Part shown: positions 49,869 to 61,222 of the stretch, one piece after another
How positions within the stretch are numbered: the stretch's first letter is position 1
How the letters are laid out: each line of letters opens with the position of its first letter
Source: Pagrus major
Lineage: Eukaryota > Chordata > Actinopteri > Spariformes > Sparidae
Assembly: GCF_040436345.1 (NCBI RefSeq)
Contig: NC_133227.1
Coordinates: 25,170,671 to 25,234,670, forward strand
Length of the DNA: 64,000 nt
Direction: 5' to 3'
Program-made: the position numbers and the translations under genes
Notes under the pieces: model-generated
The model's database searches: none
What the model saw: the letters and a program-made list of their open reading frames with translations, nothing else
Told to the model about the DNA's origin: nothing

Positions 49869-50539
49869 CCACCAGTCAGCCAAAAGATGCTTTTCTGTCC
49901 CTGAACTAAAGGTTAAAAGCAGTTCATCATGTACTGGAGTTGTTGTTTACTGTGACAAAGACGATGTGCGACAGCTTTGAGACAAGAAGCAGATTATAGA
50001 GGCTGGAGAGCAAAAATATGTCACAGAAGTCAGTGTAAAAAATGTTGTGTCTCTTTGGGGCCGTGCTGCTAACTTTTCAGCTAATCCGATTAGCACTGGG
50101 GGGCTGCTGGGGATTTGGCTCCCAAAGCCAACCTGGGACCGGTCTTATCTGTTCCTGTTGTGACTTTATGCTGCACGGACTAAAGCACATACACACATGA
50201 CCCATGATCTGTGGACCCTGACAACCAGAACTGCTGCTTGTGTGTGTGTGTGTGTGCATGTATTTGTGGCTGTCTGCTGTCTGTGTCTGGATGATACAGA
50301 GCTAATTAATTCAGGAAAAAAAATGCAGAATATTTGGACGTGTTGACAGGATCAGGCTTGTGACTGGACAACAAGACCCCAAATGACCCGGCTGACAGAG
50401 AGATGAACAACAGAGAGGGGGGAGCAGGGAGGGAGGGAGACTTTCCAAGTTCAACAACAAACACAATTAGGTTTCAAATGGCTGATTAACTTCTACACTA
50501 CACTGCAACGTTATCCTTTATTTAAATATCATTATGTCA

Positions 50540-50955
50540 TTGTCAAAGGGGCGCTATGCGGTTTTGGAGAAGACGTTCACACTCAGAATTGTAATATTCA
50601 GAATATTAATGAGGTGATAACAGAAACTTTTTCCATAAGTGAATAAATAAGCTGTTCTCGGAGGGAAATAAGGTCCCCAGAACACTGTTTGAAGCTAGGA
50701 GGGTGGCAGGGTCCGCCAAATATAAACAAAGTAAAACAGTATGAAATTGAGTTGTCCTTTAAAGTCAGTTTGTTTATTCAGTTCATTCAGTCGTGAAAAC
50801 AAAGAGTTTGTTTATTTAGTTTGTTTACGCATAGAAAAATCAGTCAATGAAGATCTTTCTCTCCTGATTAAAATGTCTTCCCGTTCTTGTCCTTCATTTC
50901 CTGGAAAATACTGCAGAATGTTTGGAAGTCCACAATGTGATTTCTTGGTTCTTGG
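50540..50955. mobile_element. MITE-like element, reverse copy of the 10558-10905 family
   Basis: Read on the minus strand it contains AACAAACTAAATAAACAAAC, ATATTTGGCGGACCCTGCCA, AGCTTCAAACAG and CCGAGAACAGCTTATTTATTCA. These are in the same order as the copy at 10.6 kb. It ends at GGGGCGCTATGCGG. Confidence 0.7.
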
Positions 50956-50959
50956 TTTT

Positions 50960-51075
50960 GTATCTGTTTAGAATTTCTTGTTTTTATCTTGTTCGGCTGC
51001 CTGTCTTGGCCAAGACTTCCTTGAAAAATCTCAATGGGACTTATCCTGGATAAATAAAGGTTGAACTAAAAATAA
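50960..51075 (+). repeat. LINE-like 3' tail
   Basis: TGCCTGTCTTGGCCAAGACTTCC, then ATCTCAATGGGACT, then GGATAAATAAAGGTTGAACTAAA, resembles the conserved 3' end of a common fish non-LTR retrotransposon. Only the tail is recognisable. Confidence 0.55.
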
Positions 51076-53390
51076 AATAAAGAAACATCCTAATCTGCTT
51101 TGTGATCCAGAGACTGATTTCAATGCTTCCATCTTGCCAGCAGGGCTGGCTATCCTTGGAAACGTTTTCAAAACTAGTGCCAATATAACACCGTCTGGTT
51201 CCAATACCAAAATGTCTTCCCGTACATCAAGGAAGATTTGAAGCCAAAACATCTCAAATGTTAAATATCTGAACAGAATCAGAAATACAAGAACTTCATG
51301 ACTAAAATCATGAAACTGATTAAAAGCTCAGTCCACCGTTTTGCTCCAGCCCAAATGTAAACCCACCACTGAAGTGACCCATGACTGTTTTGAAGCCTCA
51401 AGTTTGGCGTTACAGGTTGTGTGAAACCAGAAGTGCCCATGTCTGGACAAGAGGGTGGAGCTGGAGAGGATATCCTGATTGTATCCAACTGACAAGCCGA
51501 GGACACGCAGTGGCACACCCTGCTCTATCGTCTACTTTACTCTAAATGGGATCATAATTTGCCAAAATAACTTCATGCTGTATTGAAGAAGACTTGAAAC
51601 TAAGAAACTGTTTACTGAGGTAATAAATCAAGTGAGGACGAGGTTAATTTTCCCATAAGCTTATATACAACCAGACTTCTTTTTGAAACTAGTGGAGTTG
51701 CAGGTATAAGACACTTCACTTCCTTCTCTTTCATTTTCCTCTCTTCCTTTCCTTACATCCTACCGTTTCTGGGTAAGAGGGATGAAGGAAACAACCTTCC
51801 TCAAAATTAGGACCACATTCCCATTAAATCCCCGTGCTTCCACAGAGTAGCGCAGAGGATGTTGACACTTGCTCTACTTGCACAGAAAAAAGTGGTGACT
51901 CTACTTTTTGCATGCATTGCACGTTAGAGAGTAATTCTGCTAATACCTGGCGCCACAAATCCAGTCTTGGGAATGATCTCATTTGTTTAGAGTGGTTTCC
52001 TGTAAAGCCTTAAAACGAATTATGTAATGATCTCGGGCTGTTATGTACTTTTAACCCCTGTAAAACATTTATAGAGGAGGTAGAGCATGTTGCAGGGGAT
52101 ACCGACAGAATTAAGAACAAAAAGAGAAAACAACAAACGAGGTTTCTGTCCCTCCATTCAAGCCAAACAGAGACAGACTCACACAATGCTCTCACAACAC
52201 AAATGAGACAATAACAGACATAATGAGGGGCATACTTCCAGGACGGCCTCCGCATACAGTCGCTCATTATGCGCCTAACACACAGACAATACCCCCGGAC
52301 GCTAACTAAAGTGGTCACCATTATTGGCTTTCCCATTCGATTAAGGTTGTCAGCTTAGGCAGCTCCAGTAGATCTGCAGCTCCACCACTGATAAGAGTCC
52401 AAATCACCTCTGACATAACAAACCAACCTCATCTACTCACCCTAATCCCTCACGTGCCCGGCGAGCCATGAAATGGGACTGAAGGCCTCTGAGAACGTAA
52501 AAACGTCCCCCTAATAAATGATCTATTAACCCTGGACACGTAAGGCTGATTATTTGGGAAGATGACTATAAAATAATAGAAAGATCTTGGTGGTGTCTGG
52601 GGGTTGATTATTAAAATAATTGGATTTTTGGATGGATAGAGCATATTCTGCATATTTAATGTCATACATTTACTCCCACGTATACATTTTAGCAGAGAAA
52701 ATCACCTTTTTTGAAGCTACAGATCAGCGTTTCAGACTTTCTCAGGACCTGGAGGCTCCCTGAATGAAAGTTATTTGTGGACACTGTGGGTCCCTCAGAG
52801 AGTGGAGGGTGTAAAAAGCTAGCATGTAAGTGTGGATGACAGGGAGGAGGATTTCTCAGAACGCAACCCTGGTGTGGTGTCGAACACCTGGGGGACACTG
52901 TGTACCGCCCTGACATCAAAGAGGACTGACACACAGGCAGCCCTACAGTGGAGATGAGAGCTCCTTGTCCTATAGTGATGCGACTGCGCTTTCAGACGCA
53001 GCATCTGGCACAAATCTCCCAGCAGCCTGTTCCCTGGGTGACAGTCGGTGGCAGTGAAGGGTCCAGGCTTTATTCTTTCACATAGAGAGATAAGGAAGTG
53101 CTGCAAATCTCCTCAAAGGCACCTCTTTATGCTTCAATGATCCCCCCCTTTCATGCCGCAGAGCATATCACAGCTCCAGCTCGGGACCTCGCACATCACC
53201 TGCCATGATCGCTGTGTGGAGGTGGACTCACTCAAGTTAAGACCGGTGGAAATGTGCGAGGATGATACTGACTTTTTATTCAGGAGACTGCATTGTGCAA
53301 ACTTCGTTGCCGAGCAAAGAAGTGAATTTCTTTATCACTTGCTCCTGTTTTGTAATTTCCTGACTCCAAACAATCCCACATGCACCAAGT

Positions 53391-53590
53391 AGGGCTGCAT
53401 GTTAAATCTCAGTTTATGGCGAAAAATGTCTTGATTTGTCCGCAACCCAAAGATATTCAGTTTACTGTCATAGAGGAGTAAAGAAACCAGAGAATAATCA
53501 CATTTAAGAAGCTAGAATTAGAGAATTTTGACCTTTTTTTCCCAATTATCAAAATGGTTAGCGATGACTAATCACTCTAGCTCTGAGATA
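53391..53590. mobile_element. GCTGCAACTAAT-type MITE, reverse copy
   Basis: AGGGCTGCATGTTAAATC is followed by CAACCCAAAGATATTCAGTTTACTGTCATAG and AAGAAGCTAGAATTAGAGAATTTTGACC. This is the reverse complement order of the copies in mcam. Confidence 0.7.
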
Positions 53591-53904
53591 GGTTGCATGG
53601 TGCAACTAATGTGTTTATGTATATCAGGTTGCACAGTGCAATGTCAGTACTTATTTGACAGGATTATACTTGAGTTTTCTGCCTACACGGTACACCTCTT
53701 TTGGGAAATGCGATTGCAAAGTTTCTGTGGTTTTCACTGCAGAGCGCATGCACACATAAGCTCTTTCCAGATGATTCAAATACATCTGGGGTTGAGCTAA
53801 TTGATGCCTGTTTCTACTGAAGGAACAATTAACCAATAAAAGCTTTGTTGGCAGAACAAACTACAGAAAATCTCATCAATTTCATTGGTTTCTGTAAATA
53901 TACG

Positions 53905-54155
53905 CTTTTCTGTGTTTGATGCCAGCAACACATTTCTAGCAAGTTGGGACAGGAGCAACAAAAGACAGGGAAAGTTGTGGAACAGACCACAGGTAAACAG
54001 GTTAACGGTCATGATTGGGTATGAAAGGCGCATCCTCGAAAGGCTCAGTTGTTACCAAGCAAGAATGGGGCGAGGTTCACCACTTTGTGAAACACATGAC
54101 TGTGTAAAGGATATTACTACATGGGTTCAGGAACACTTGATTTTATTTACACAGG
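53905..54155 (+). mobile_element. Relic of a Tc1/mariner-like transposon, internally deleted
   Basis: The terminal sequence GATGCCAGCAACACATTTCTAGCAAGTTGGGACAGG belongs to a frequent fish DNA transposon. The open frame here reads GYERRILERLSCYQARMGRGSPLCE and then jumps to CVKDITTWVQEH. In intact copies these two blocks are separated by the helix-turn-helix part of the transposase. The copy is non-functional. Assignment is from remembered sequence. Confidence 0.65.
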
Positions 54156-54179
54156 GTCTCAACTTTTTTGGAGTCAGGG

Positions 54180-54215
54180 TCGTCACCGGCTTGCTACCTC
54201 GCGAGCCGGTGACGA
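54180..54215. other. Very stable 15-bp hairpin
   Basis: The left arm CGTCACCGGCTTGC and right arm GCGAGCCGGTGACG pair over 14 positions with one T:G wobble. T54180-A54215 adds a fifteenth pair. The loop is TACCTC. It is GC- and CpG-rich in AT-rich surroundings, just right of a transposon relic. Its role is unknown. Confidence 0.7.
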
Positions 54216-56459
54216 GAAGGAACGTATGAAGAGTTTCTGGCAATTTTTATAGTCCTTGTTCACAGGTTGTTGTGGCCTGGTGGTGGGGTAGACGACATTT
54301 TATAGTGTCTCTAAAAACATTACAAACAATACAAAGCAGTCCGTGCATGTCTAGAAACCACGTGAGGCAGGTGCTGGACCAACAGGAGATAAAAAAAACC
54401 ACAAAGTCTACACTCTGTAGCTCCCTTAAGTGCAAGTTATTAGCACATCCACAAGTGGTCTTCTAGTCTGAAGAAGAGCATTTGCTTGTAACATCAGTTG
54501 TGGATGAGCTCAAACATTTTACTTCAGGGAGCTACAGTGTGCTGATGTATTTTAAAAAACATTATACACCAAAAAAGACAGAAATAATGCATCTTGTTCC
54601 CGTGTACTTACAACATAGTTGCGGCTGTACGGACACTTCTTCGAATTAATGGACTTGGCTTACACAAACCTCAGCCCTCTTTTTCTCATTGAAAAAATGG
54701 AATTTGTGTTTATTGATTAATGCTTATTTTTAAGAAATGAGTTGAGACTGTCCTGGCATCTTCACGCCGCCTTCATCCCTGCACATGACTTTAAAAACAT
54801 GTAATCATTCTGGTGTTTTGCTTCATCTTCCAGTCTCTTACAAACACTCCAGCAACACTGGCTTTTAAGGAATTGCTAATCATTCCCGCTGGTAAGCAAC
54901 TTCTTCAGCAGCTGCATTAATTTTTCATCATCACACCCGATGGGTGAGACTTCATTAAAGGAGTAACGCAAATGTTTTATTTATGCTTGTATCTGATGTT
55001 CAGTAGTGAATGTGGCTTGTTCCGCTGCATCCACTACCCCATCAGTGGACCCCCCTCGGAGCTGCTGGGCTCCGGCATGCAGGTTGCTCCACAGCCACAG
55101 GATGGATAATTAAAGGTCAACAGGCTAAACGCTGTATCTACAACGAGGGGGGTCTCCTGTAGCTGATCAACAGAACAAAAACAAATTTGGAGAATAAGCC
55201 TACGGAGAGTAATTTTCCTAAAAACTCATTTAGCAGTTTGTGTGTGCCTCATTGCTAGAAACTTGGAGATATCTAGTACCTGAATGCTACTGCCTGAACA
55301 CAGCAACACTATCACTGAAGCTAATGTTTGAACTGGTAAACAACTCCAGTTCCACAATCCAGAAATAGCTCTGACCACAATGCTGCATTTCTGCGAGGAA
55401 CACTGAGTATAATTCTGTTTGGTTTCCATTTCAAACATGAATATCAATTTAAGCATCCGTCATGATTGGATTTACTTCTCCTAAATGGGTCGGTATGTTT
55501 GGACAAAACACAAACCACAAGTATGGAGCACGTCCTGACCCTTAAAGAAACGCAGGGCATTAAAGCAACCAAATATATGAAGCTTTGGAAGCATTTCCAA
55601 TGATTAATCTAACATTCAGCAACATGTCGAGTGATCCCGCTTCGCTGAAGGGAGACAAAATGACATTTCGGTGTAATCTAGAAACAGCAGTGATTCCTCC
55701 TTCGTCTCATATTAAAGTGTGTGAGAGACGAGACATTAAGGTAAGAGAGGCCAGGTATGAGTTGTTATTCTAACACTATAAATAGGAGACCTTTTTTCCA
55801 ATCAATGCTCAGACGACAGCACGCTGACTGACTGACTGACTAGCTGCCGTATTTTAACAAAGGCCTTCTTATCCCAGCCCCTGTGGTCATCATCACAGTG
55901 CTGCATATCCTTGAAAGCTACGAACTAGGTGCCAACTAAATCAGCTTTCCCTCCACCATCCAGCAGAAATTGGCTGGGCTGAAGTAATCACTTCCATTTC
56001 ATTTCTCCAGAAACCAAGAGCTTTTCTAACATTGTATAAAAAATGTCAGTGTTATAAGAGCATCAGACATTTTCAGTGCTATTTTTTGGCACGTTTGCTG
56101 CCTGAACTGGAGAGCTGACAGTTTAGATACAGACACAAAATATGCAGACAGTCAGTAGCGTCTTTCATATAGCCATCAAATCACTGTGATGTACTGAACC
56201 TGCAGTGTTTTTGATCACACAGAAGAATAAAATGGTCACAGCTGAGTAAAATGCAGCTGAGAGTTGAAGCGTTACAAAGAGAACTTGTTTAATGAAGGAG
56301 GAAGTCTTGCAGAGGTATGATCTGTTTCATTTGGCAGAAATGCCGAGGTCAATGTTCCTGACACAACTGATGCATTGTTAAAAGTGGGTCAAAAATCAGT
56401 GCTTTTAACATCATTCAAGTCGTGCCGCTATTCCACCTTGCAGCTCTGTAAATGAGGTA

Positions 56460-56875
56460 CAAAGACAGAGTGGGAAGTCCTGTGTGCTTCAAGAAAACCA
56501 GCGCCGTGATTGTTTCATGTATTTTGTCTATTTTTTGTCTTTTGTGTTGGATTATCTGTGTCATGGTTTTAGTTGTGGTTTTGTTATTTCCTGTTTTATT
56601 TTTAAAGTTCTGCCCTCATGTCTTCTGTCATGGTCTTCTGTCTCCTGGTTTCATCTCCCTGTTGTGTCTTTCTGTCTTATATTCTCTGTGTCATTCCTGG
56701 TTTCTTACCCTTTTTACTTTGCTTTTCTTGGTTTGAACTTTGTTTAGCTTTTGTGGTTCTTCTTTGTATTTTGTATTTTTTGGATCTGGATTTCAGCTGT
56801 CATTAAAGTGCGCTTTCTGTGACTTGTCTGCAGGCTTGTGTGTCTTGCTTTTGGGTGCCATTCTGTGTAACCTGA
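56460..56875. repeat. T-rich retroposon-like repeat
   Basis: A long T-rich stretch with repeated TCATGTCTTCTG, TTTCCTGTTTTATTT and CATTAAAGTGCGCTTTCTGTGAC ends CTTTTGGGTGCCATTCTGTGTAACCTGACAA. This resembles a common fish retroposon end. The overlapping hydrophobic open frames are an effect of T-richness. Confidence 0.5.
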
Positions 56876-59345
56876 CAATTTGTATAGTATTTGTAATGTT
56901 GCTGTTTGTGTTACCTGCCTTTGGACTATGGAAGTAAATTAGCATTCTTGCTAAATCCGGCATGTTTACATTGTGTACTTTATACTGATGTTTGCTCTCT
57001 CCCTATCACATTAAACATATATTAAAAGAAAAAATAATTTTTAATACATTTGATGATGTGTTATTTGTTCACCCAAAACCAGGAGACATAAAAAGCAGCT
57101 AGCAGCTGTTAGCAGCTCACTCCAAAAAGAAGAACAGTGTCCGAAAAGTCTGGAAACTGGGGAGACATCACAAGGTCCTGAAGCACTTTACTGTCCAATC
57201 AGAGGAGATCAACCGCAATACAACATGTTTTCGCCATCACTTAAAAAGTGCTGCCCCACTCGTATGTAGATAAGATATGCAAGACTTTACTGATCCATCA
57301 CCGGGGGAATTCACTTCTTACAACAGCTGATGCTTTTGTGTTTCAAGTCACAACTGTCAAGCCTCTTTTACTTCCAGAATGCTGGCATGCTATCTAAAAT
57401 CACAAAAACAAAGACAGCTTTGGAAGGCTCTTCGTTGTGGCAGTGCTGCATGATCTGTGTATAAAAAAAGGCAACAGACAGCCGGGCTCCTGATCTCACG
57501 TCAGGGTTAACTTCTGTTGCACTAGCCTCTGCAGCTCGACACAATCTCTCTCTGAGGGTGTCTTTCATCTGTATTTCTGAAAAAGGGAAAGGTGGTGTTT
57601 AAGGGCTCATTTCAAGACAGAAACACTTAACATTTAGTTCACACGCTGCCATGCTGGAAAAAAAATATTAAGAAGTGTATTTCTTTCAGTGAAGCTTCAG
57701 AAAAAATTCAAAAATAGAACAATTTCCTTTTCACATTTGGAGATTTTTCCTCTTTCGGTCGATTCCTTACTGTAAATTTCTTTCCATTCTCCTTCTCCTT
57801 CTCCGACACATCAACTTTTCCAAACTGGATAGCACTCCATACCTTGAGCCAATCAGTCCTCAGCTTCTGTTGTTTAAATATCATAGCAACTGTGTCATTT
57901 TGTCTGTCAGACCTACTACTGCTGATCCACCATCATCACCATTACCTCCAGGATGTTCCAGGAGGTTTAACTGAGGCTTTCCATCATTCAGCTGCTGGCT
58001 GTAGTCACTCTGAGGAATCCTGTGCCATCTCCGTTCTCCATATTGGCCTACACTTAACGAATATGCTTCACATCGATGGAGTTTAACCGTCAAAGTCTGT
58101 CTTTGTGCCTAACCTCAGTAAATATTGTTTTCCCGAAAAAAATTGTTGCAAAAAAATATGGAGCTGCAGCAGAAAGGAAGCAAGCAAGTCTACAAAAACA
58201 ATAGGATGGATGATTAATTCCTCTGGTCTTCATACACAACCACATAATTATAATTTATGCAAACGGGCTGAATCTATTTAGTGGGATGTTCTCTGATACA
58301 GCCTCACATTGTGCTTGATGAGTCCGCTCGGTTTTTACATAAAAATCGTACACAATTAGCTTTAGCAGTGATTGCGAGCTACGCCTCTATGTCACACACA
58401 CACACACGCTCAGAGATATCACTCCTATTGCTGTTGAACGTGTGTGTCAGTGTGCGTTCACATTTGTTTGAACTTTGTTGCGTTGTTTTGTGTGTCTGTT
58501 TGTGTCTGACTGCATTAGCATTCGAGCTGCGCCTGTCCCACAACAAAGGGCCTGTTTGTGCACTCCCTCTGCTTTTATCCCATCTACCAGACACGAGGCG
58601 AGCTGTCGGGCGAGCATGCCACACCTAATTCACCGGGATCAAAATGGCGAACCCCCGCTCCCCCCTCAGATCCCCCACTGAGAACCTTAATGCTCTCAAA
58701 GAGAATATCAGAGTGATCACAGGTGCACTGCTGTGTTAATGAGGAGGAGAGGCTACTCCCTGTGCCCAGGCCACTCCGACTACACCTCCCCCTCCATCAC
58801 ACACTCACACACTTACACACAACCATGCACACACACTACATGATGCAAAGCAGTGCTGTTTGGACATAATTAAATAATAATCTCAATTCCAGAGTCCAGA
58901 CGAGCGCCCGTCCAAAACCCATCTGAAGCCTACAGTCTGATAACCACACCTGCTTGTCAACAGCGACCGGCCAGGTGTGAAAATAAGATCACAAACTGTT
59001 GTCTCCACATTCCTGAACTACAATGATCCGCACCATGTTGGCAGTGATAAGAGACGTTGTGCTTTCGGAAGAAAAGAGTGTGACGGAGACCTCGATCAGA
59101 TACAGCTGGATGTCTGATACTGGAGAATCAAATTTCAGGGGCTGTTTACACAACAAGCGTTTTTGCTTTCGTTTACCATCGCGTGTAAACTGGCATTACG
59201 CAAAACCTCGACAACTCCGCCACGCTTCACACGTGTATTACATTTGTGGTGTGTGGCATTGGTGAGATGTAGGCATTTCCGAAACATCTTCCTCAAACAC
59301 TTGCGTCTTTCCAACGTAACTTCTGCAAGACGTATGTGTGATATT

Positions 59346-59530
59346 GGGGCAACTATTGGTTATTTTCATTATTAGTTAATCTGCTATTTATTTTGTTGTT
59401 TAATCGCCTAATCGTTTTTAATAAAAAAAAATTTGCATTTTTGCTTGAAAAATTGCTTAAACCATCATCGATTATCAAAATAGTTGATCGATTACTTGTT
59501 CGACTATTAACTGGACTGAGGACTAATCAG
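59346..59530. repeat. GCTGCAACTAAT-type MITE fragment
   Basis: GGCAACTATTGGTTATTTTCATTATTAGTTAATCTG and ATCATCGATTATCAAAATAGTTGATCGATTA are family-typical ends with a deleted centre. Confidence 0.6.
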
Positions 59531-60446
59531 CACAAGACCCTAGCGGCAAATGTGGACTTTACTTTTCAAGAATTTATTTCACTGGAGGTAAAAAACTTAA
59601 CCTTAACTCTTAATTAACTAAGTTTTAAGGAGTTGGAATACCAAGAGTAATTTGGATACTTGAATACATGTAAACACATTAAATTTTACACTTGATTATA
59701 TAGTAAAATGTCAACAACTATGAGTAAAATTGTACTATTACGCTTTTCGGCTACTGCCATTAATGCCAAAGCTCTGTCTAAAAAGACCACGTTTAACTTC
59801 TGAGGGTCCAGAGAGTGTTTTCCCGTCTCAATTGCTTTTTCATATCTGGAGCACAGACATGCACGCAGCTGTTCTGAGAGCAGAGAAAGATGTAAAGCGC
59901 TGATAAGAATGTCTGCATATGTATGTGTGGGTCTGTGAATGTTGAATCTTATCAACCCAAGAATCACTCAAATTGAGCTCTCCAGCTGCTGGACTGCAGC
60001 GGGGCGGAAGATTTACAGAACACAAAAGAAGAAGACAAAAGATTTAAAGATCAGATGAGACTTTCTGATGTGAGTGTTTTGTCTACTTAATCAGTAAATC
60101 ATTTGTTTAGGGGGCTTTGGAGATGTTCTGTAGCTGTGTGAAGGTTGAGGAGAGTGCAGCCCAGACAGTGGCAGGCATCACAGGGTGGGGGAGGGACGCT
60201 TGTGGAGGAGGGAGAGGACGGGGAGCAAACAAAGCACATGTGGGCTTTAGCTTGACGAGATTTTACTACTCTGGAAAGTTATCACAGCAGCAATCACTTC
60301 ATCCTCTGTCTCCATGATCGCTACGATTACTCATACTGAAACAGAGTGTACTGCTGGATGACTTTGCATTGCGATTGTTGGAAGTTAAACCAGGTTCAAG
60401 TTTTTGCTGTAACGCTCTGGGGACGGCACCCCTGCTGGGTCAATCA

Positions 60447-60690
60447 GAGCTGTAACGATCAGTCGATAAATCAACAAGTCAATCTAAACAAAGTCTGTTA
60501 ATTGTTTCAGTCATTCAAGAATAAAATTCAAACATTTGCTGCTTCCGGTTTCTTAAGTGTGAGGAGTTGCTTCTTTTCTGTGTCATTTGTGACAGTAAAT
60601 AAAGAGTCTTTGGGTTTTTGGACGGTTGGTAGGACGAAAAAAAGCAATTTGAAGACGTCACTTTGCATTCTGGGAAAATGGGGTGAGCTT
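60447..60690. mobile_element. GCTGCAACTAAT-type MITE, forward copy
   Basis: GAGCTGTAACGATCAGTCGAT, GCTTCCGGTTTCTTAAGTGTGAGG and GTGACAGTAAATAAAGAGTCTTTGGG mark the family. It pairs in opposite orientation with the copy at 60920. Confidence 0.65.
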
Positions 60691-60919
60691 TATTACAGTT
60701 AAAGTTTCAACGTTTTTTAGGGCCAAAGACCGCTTAGTTGAGAGAGACGGCGCCCCTTCTACATACTCCAACCACCACATCAGTGTATAATGTATAAAAT
60801 GATGTCTAACATGTTTCAATAATACATAGTTATCCCCACTTTCTCAACCCAGGTCATCAAATATCATTGCTGCACTTTGGCGTCCTTGTGCAACAGAAAG
60901 CATCACACGACATGACAAA

Positions 60920-61222
60920 CAGTGCTGCAAATAATGATTAACTTCATTGTCAATTAATTTTTTGATTATTTTCTTGATTAATCCGTTAGTTGTTTGGCCT
61001 ATAAACTTCGTAAAATGGTGGAAAATGTTGATCAATGTGTCCTAAAGCCCAAGATGACATCCTAAAATGTCCTGTTTTGTCCCTCTAATCAAAAGATATT
61101 CAGTTTTCAGGGTAAAGAAACCAGAAAATATTCATATTTAAGAAGCTGGAATCAGAGAATTAAACTTTTTTTTTTCTTAAAGCTGAAGATTAATTTCAAT
61201 AGCTGACAACTAATCGATTAGG
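60920..61222. mobile_element. GCTGCAACTAAT-type MITE, reverse copy
   Basis: GTGCTGCAAATAATGATTAAC is followed by AAGATATTCAGTTTTCAGGGTAAAGAAACCAG and AAGAAGCTGGAATCAGAGAATTAAAC, then ends AACTAATCGATTAGGGC. The orientation is opposite to 60447-60690. Confidence 0.7.

Larger units (their letters stand above)
48411..53384. other. No exon recognised; probable mcam intron 1 or upstream DNA
   Basis: I saw no splice-bounded conserved exon on either strand. Open frames up to 169 aa (49400-49909) are low-complexity or carry CA-repeat translations. The contents are a CA repeat (49836-49864), a MITE copy (50540-50955), a LINE-like tail (about 50960-51075) and a repeat-like fragment around 51300-51480. 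Confidence 0.6.

Noticed and set aside
49400..49909. 169-codon plus-strand open frame
   Set aside because: It contains poly-Lys and Pro-rich and His-Thr runs translated from C-rich and CA repeats, with no homology recognised.
52010..52336. Minus-strand frame with a hydrophobic FLFLFLILSV stretch, considered as the mcam signal exon
   Set aside because: The hydrophobic stretch is not at the N-terminus, no phase-1 donor follows it, and it does not resemble an Mcam leader.
56452..56937. Series of hydrophobic open frames resembling membrane proteins
   Set aside because: T-rich repeat DNA yields Phe/Leu/Val in every frame. The retroposon-like end motif explains it better.
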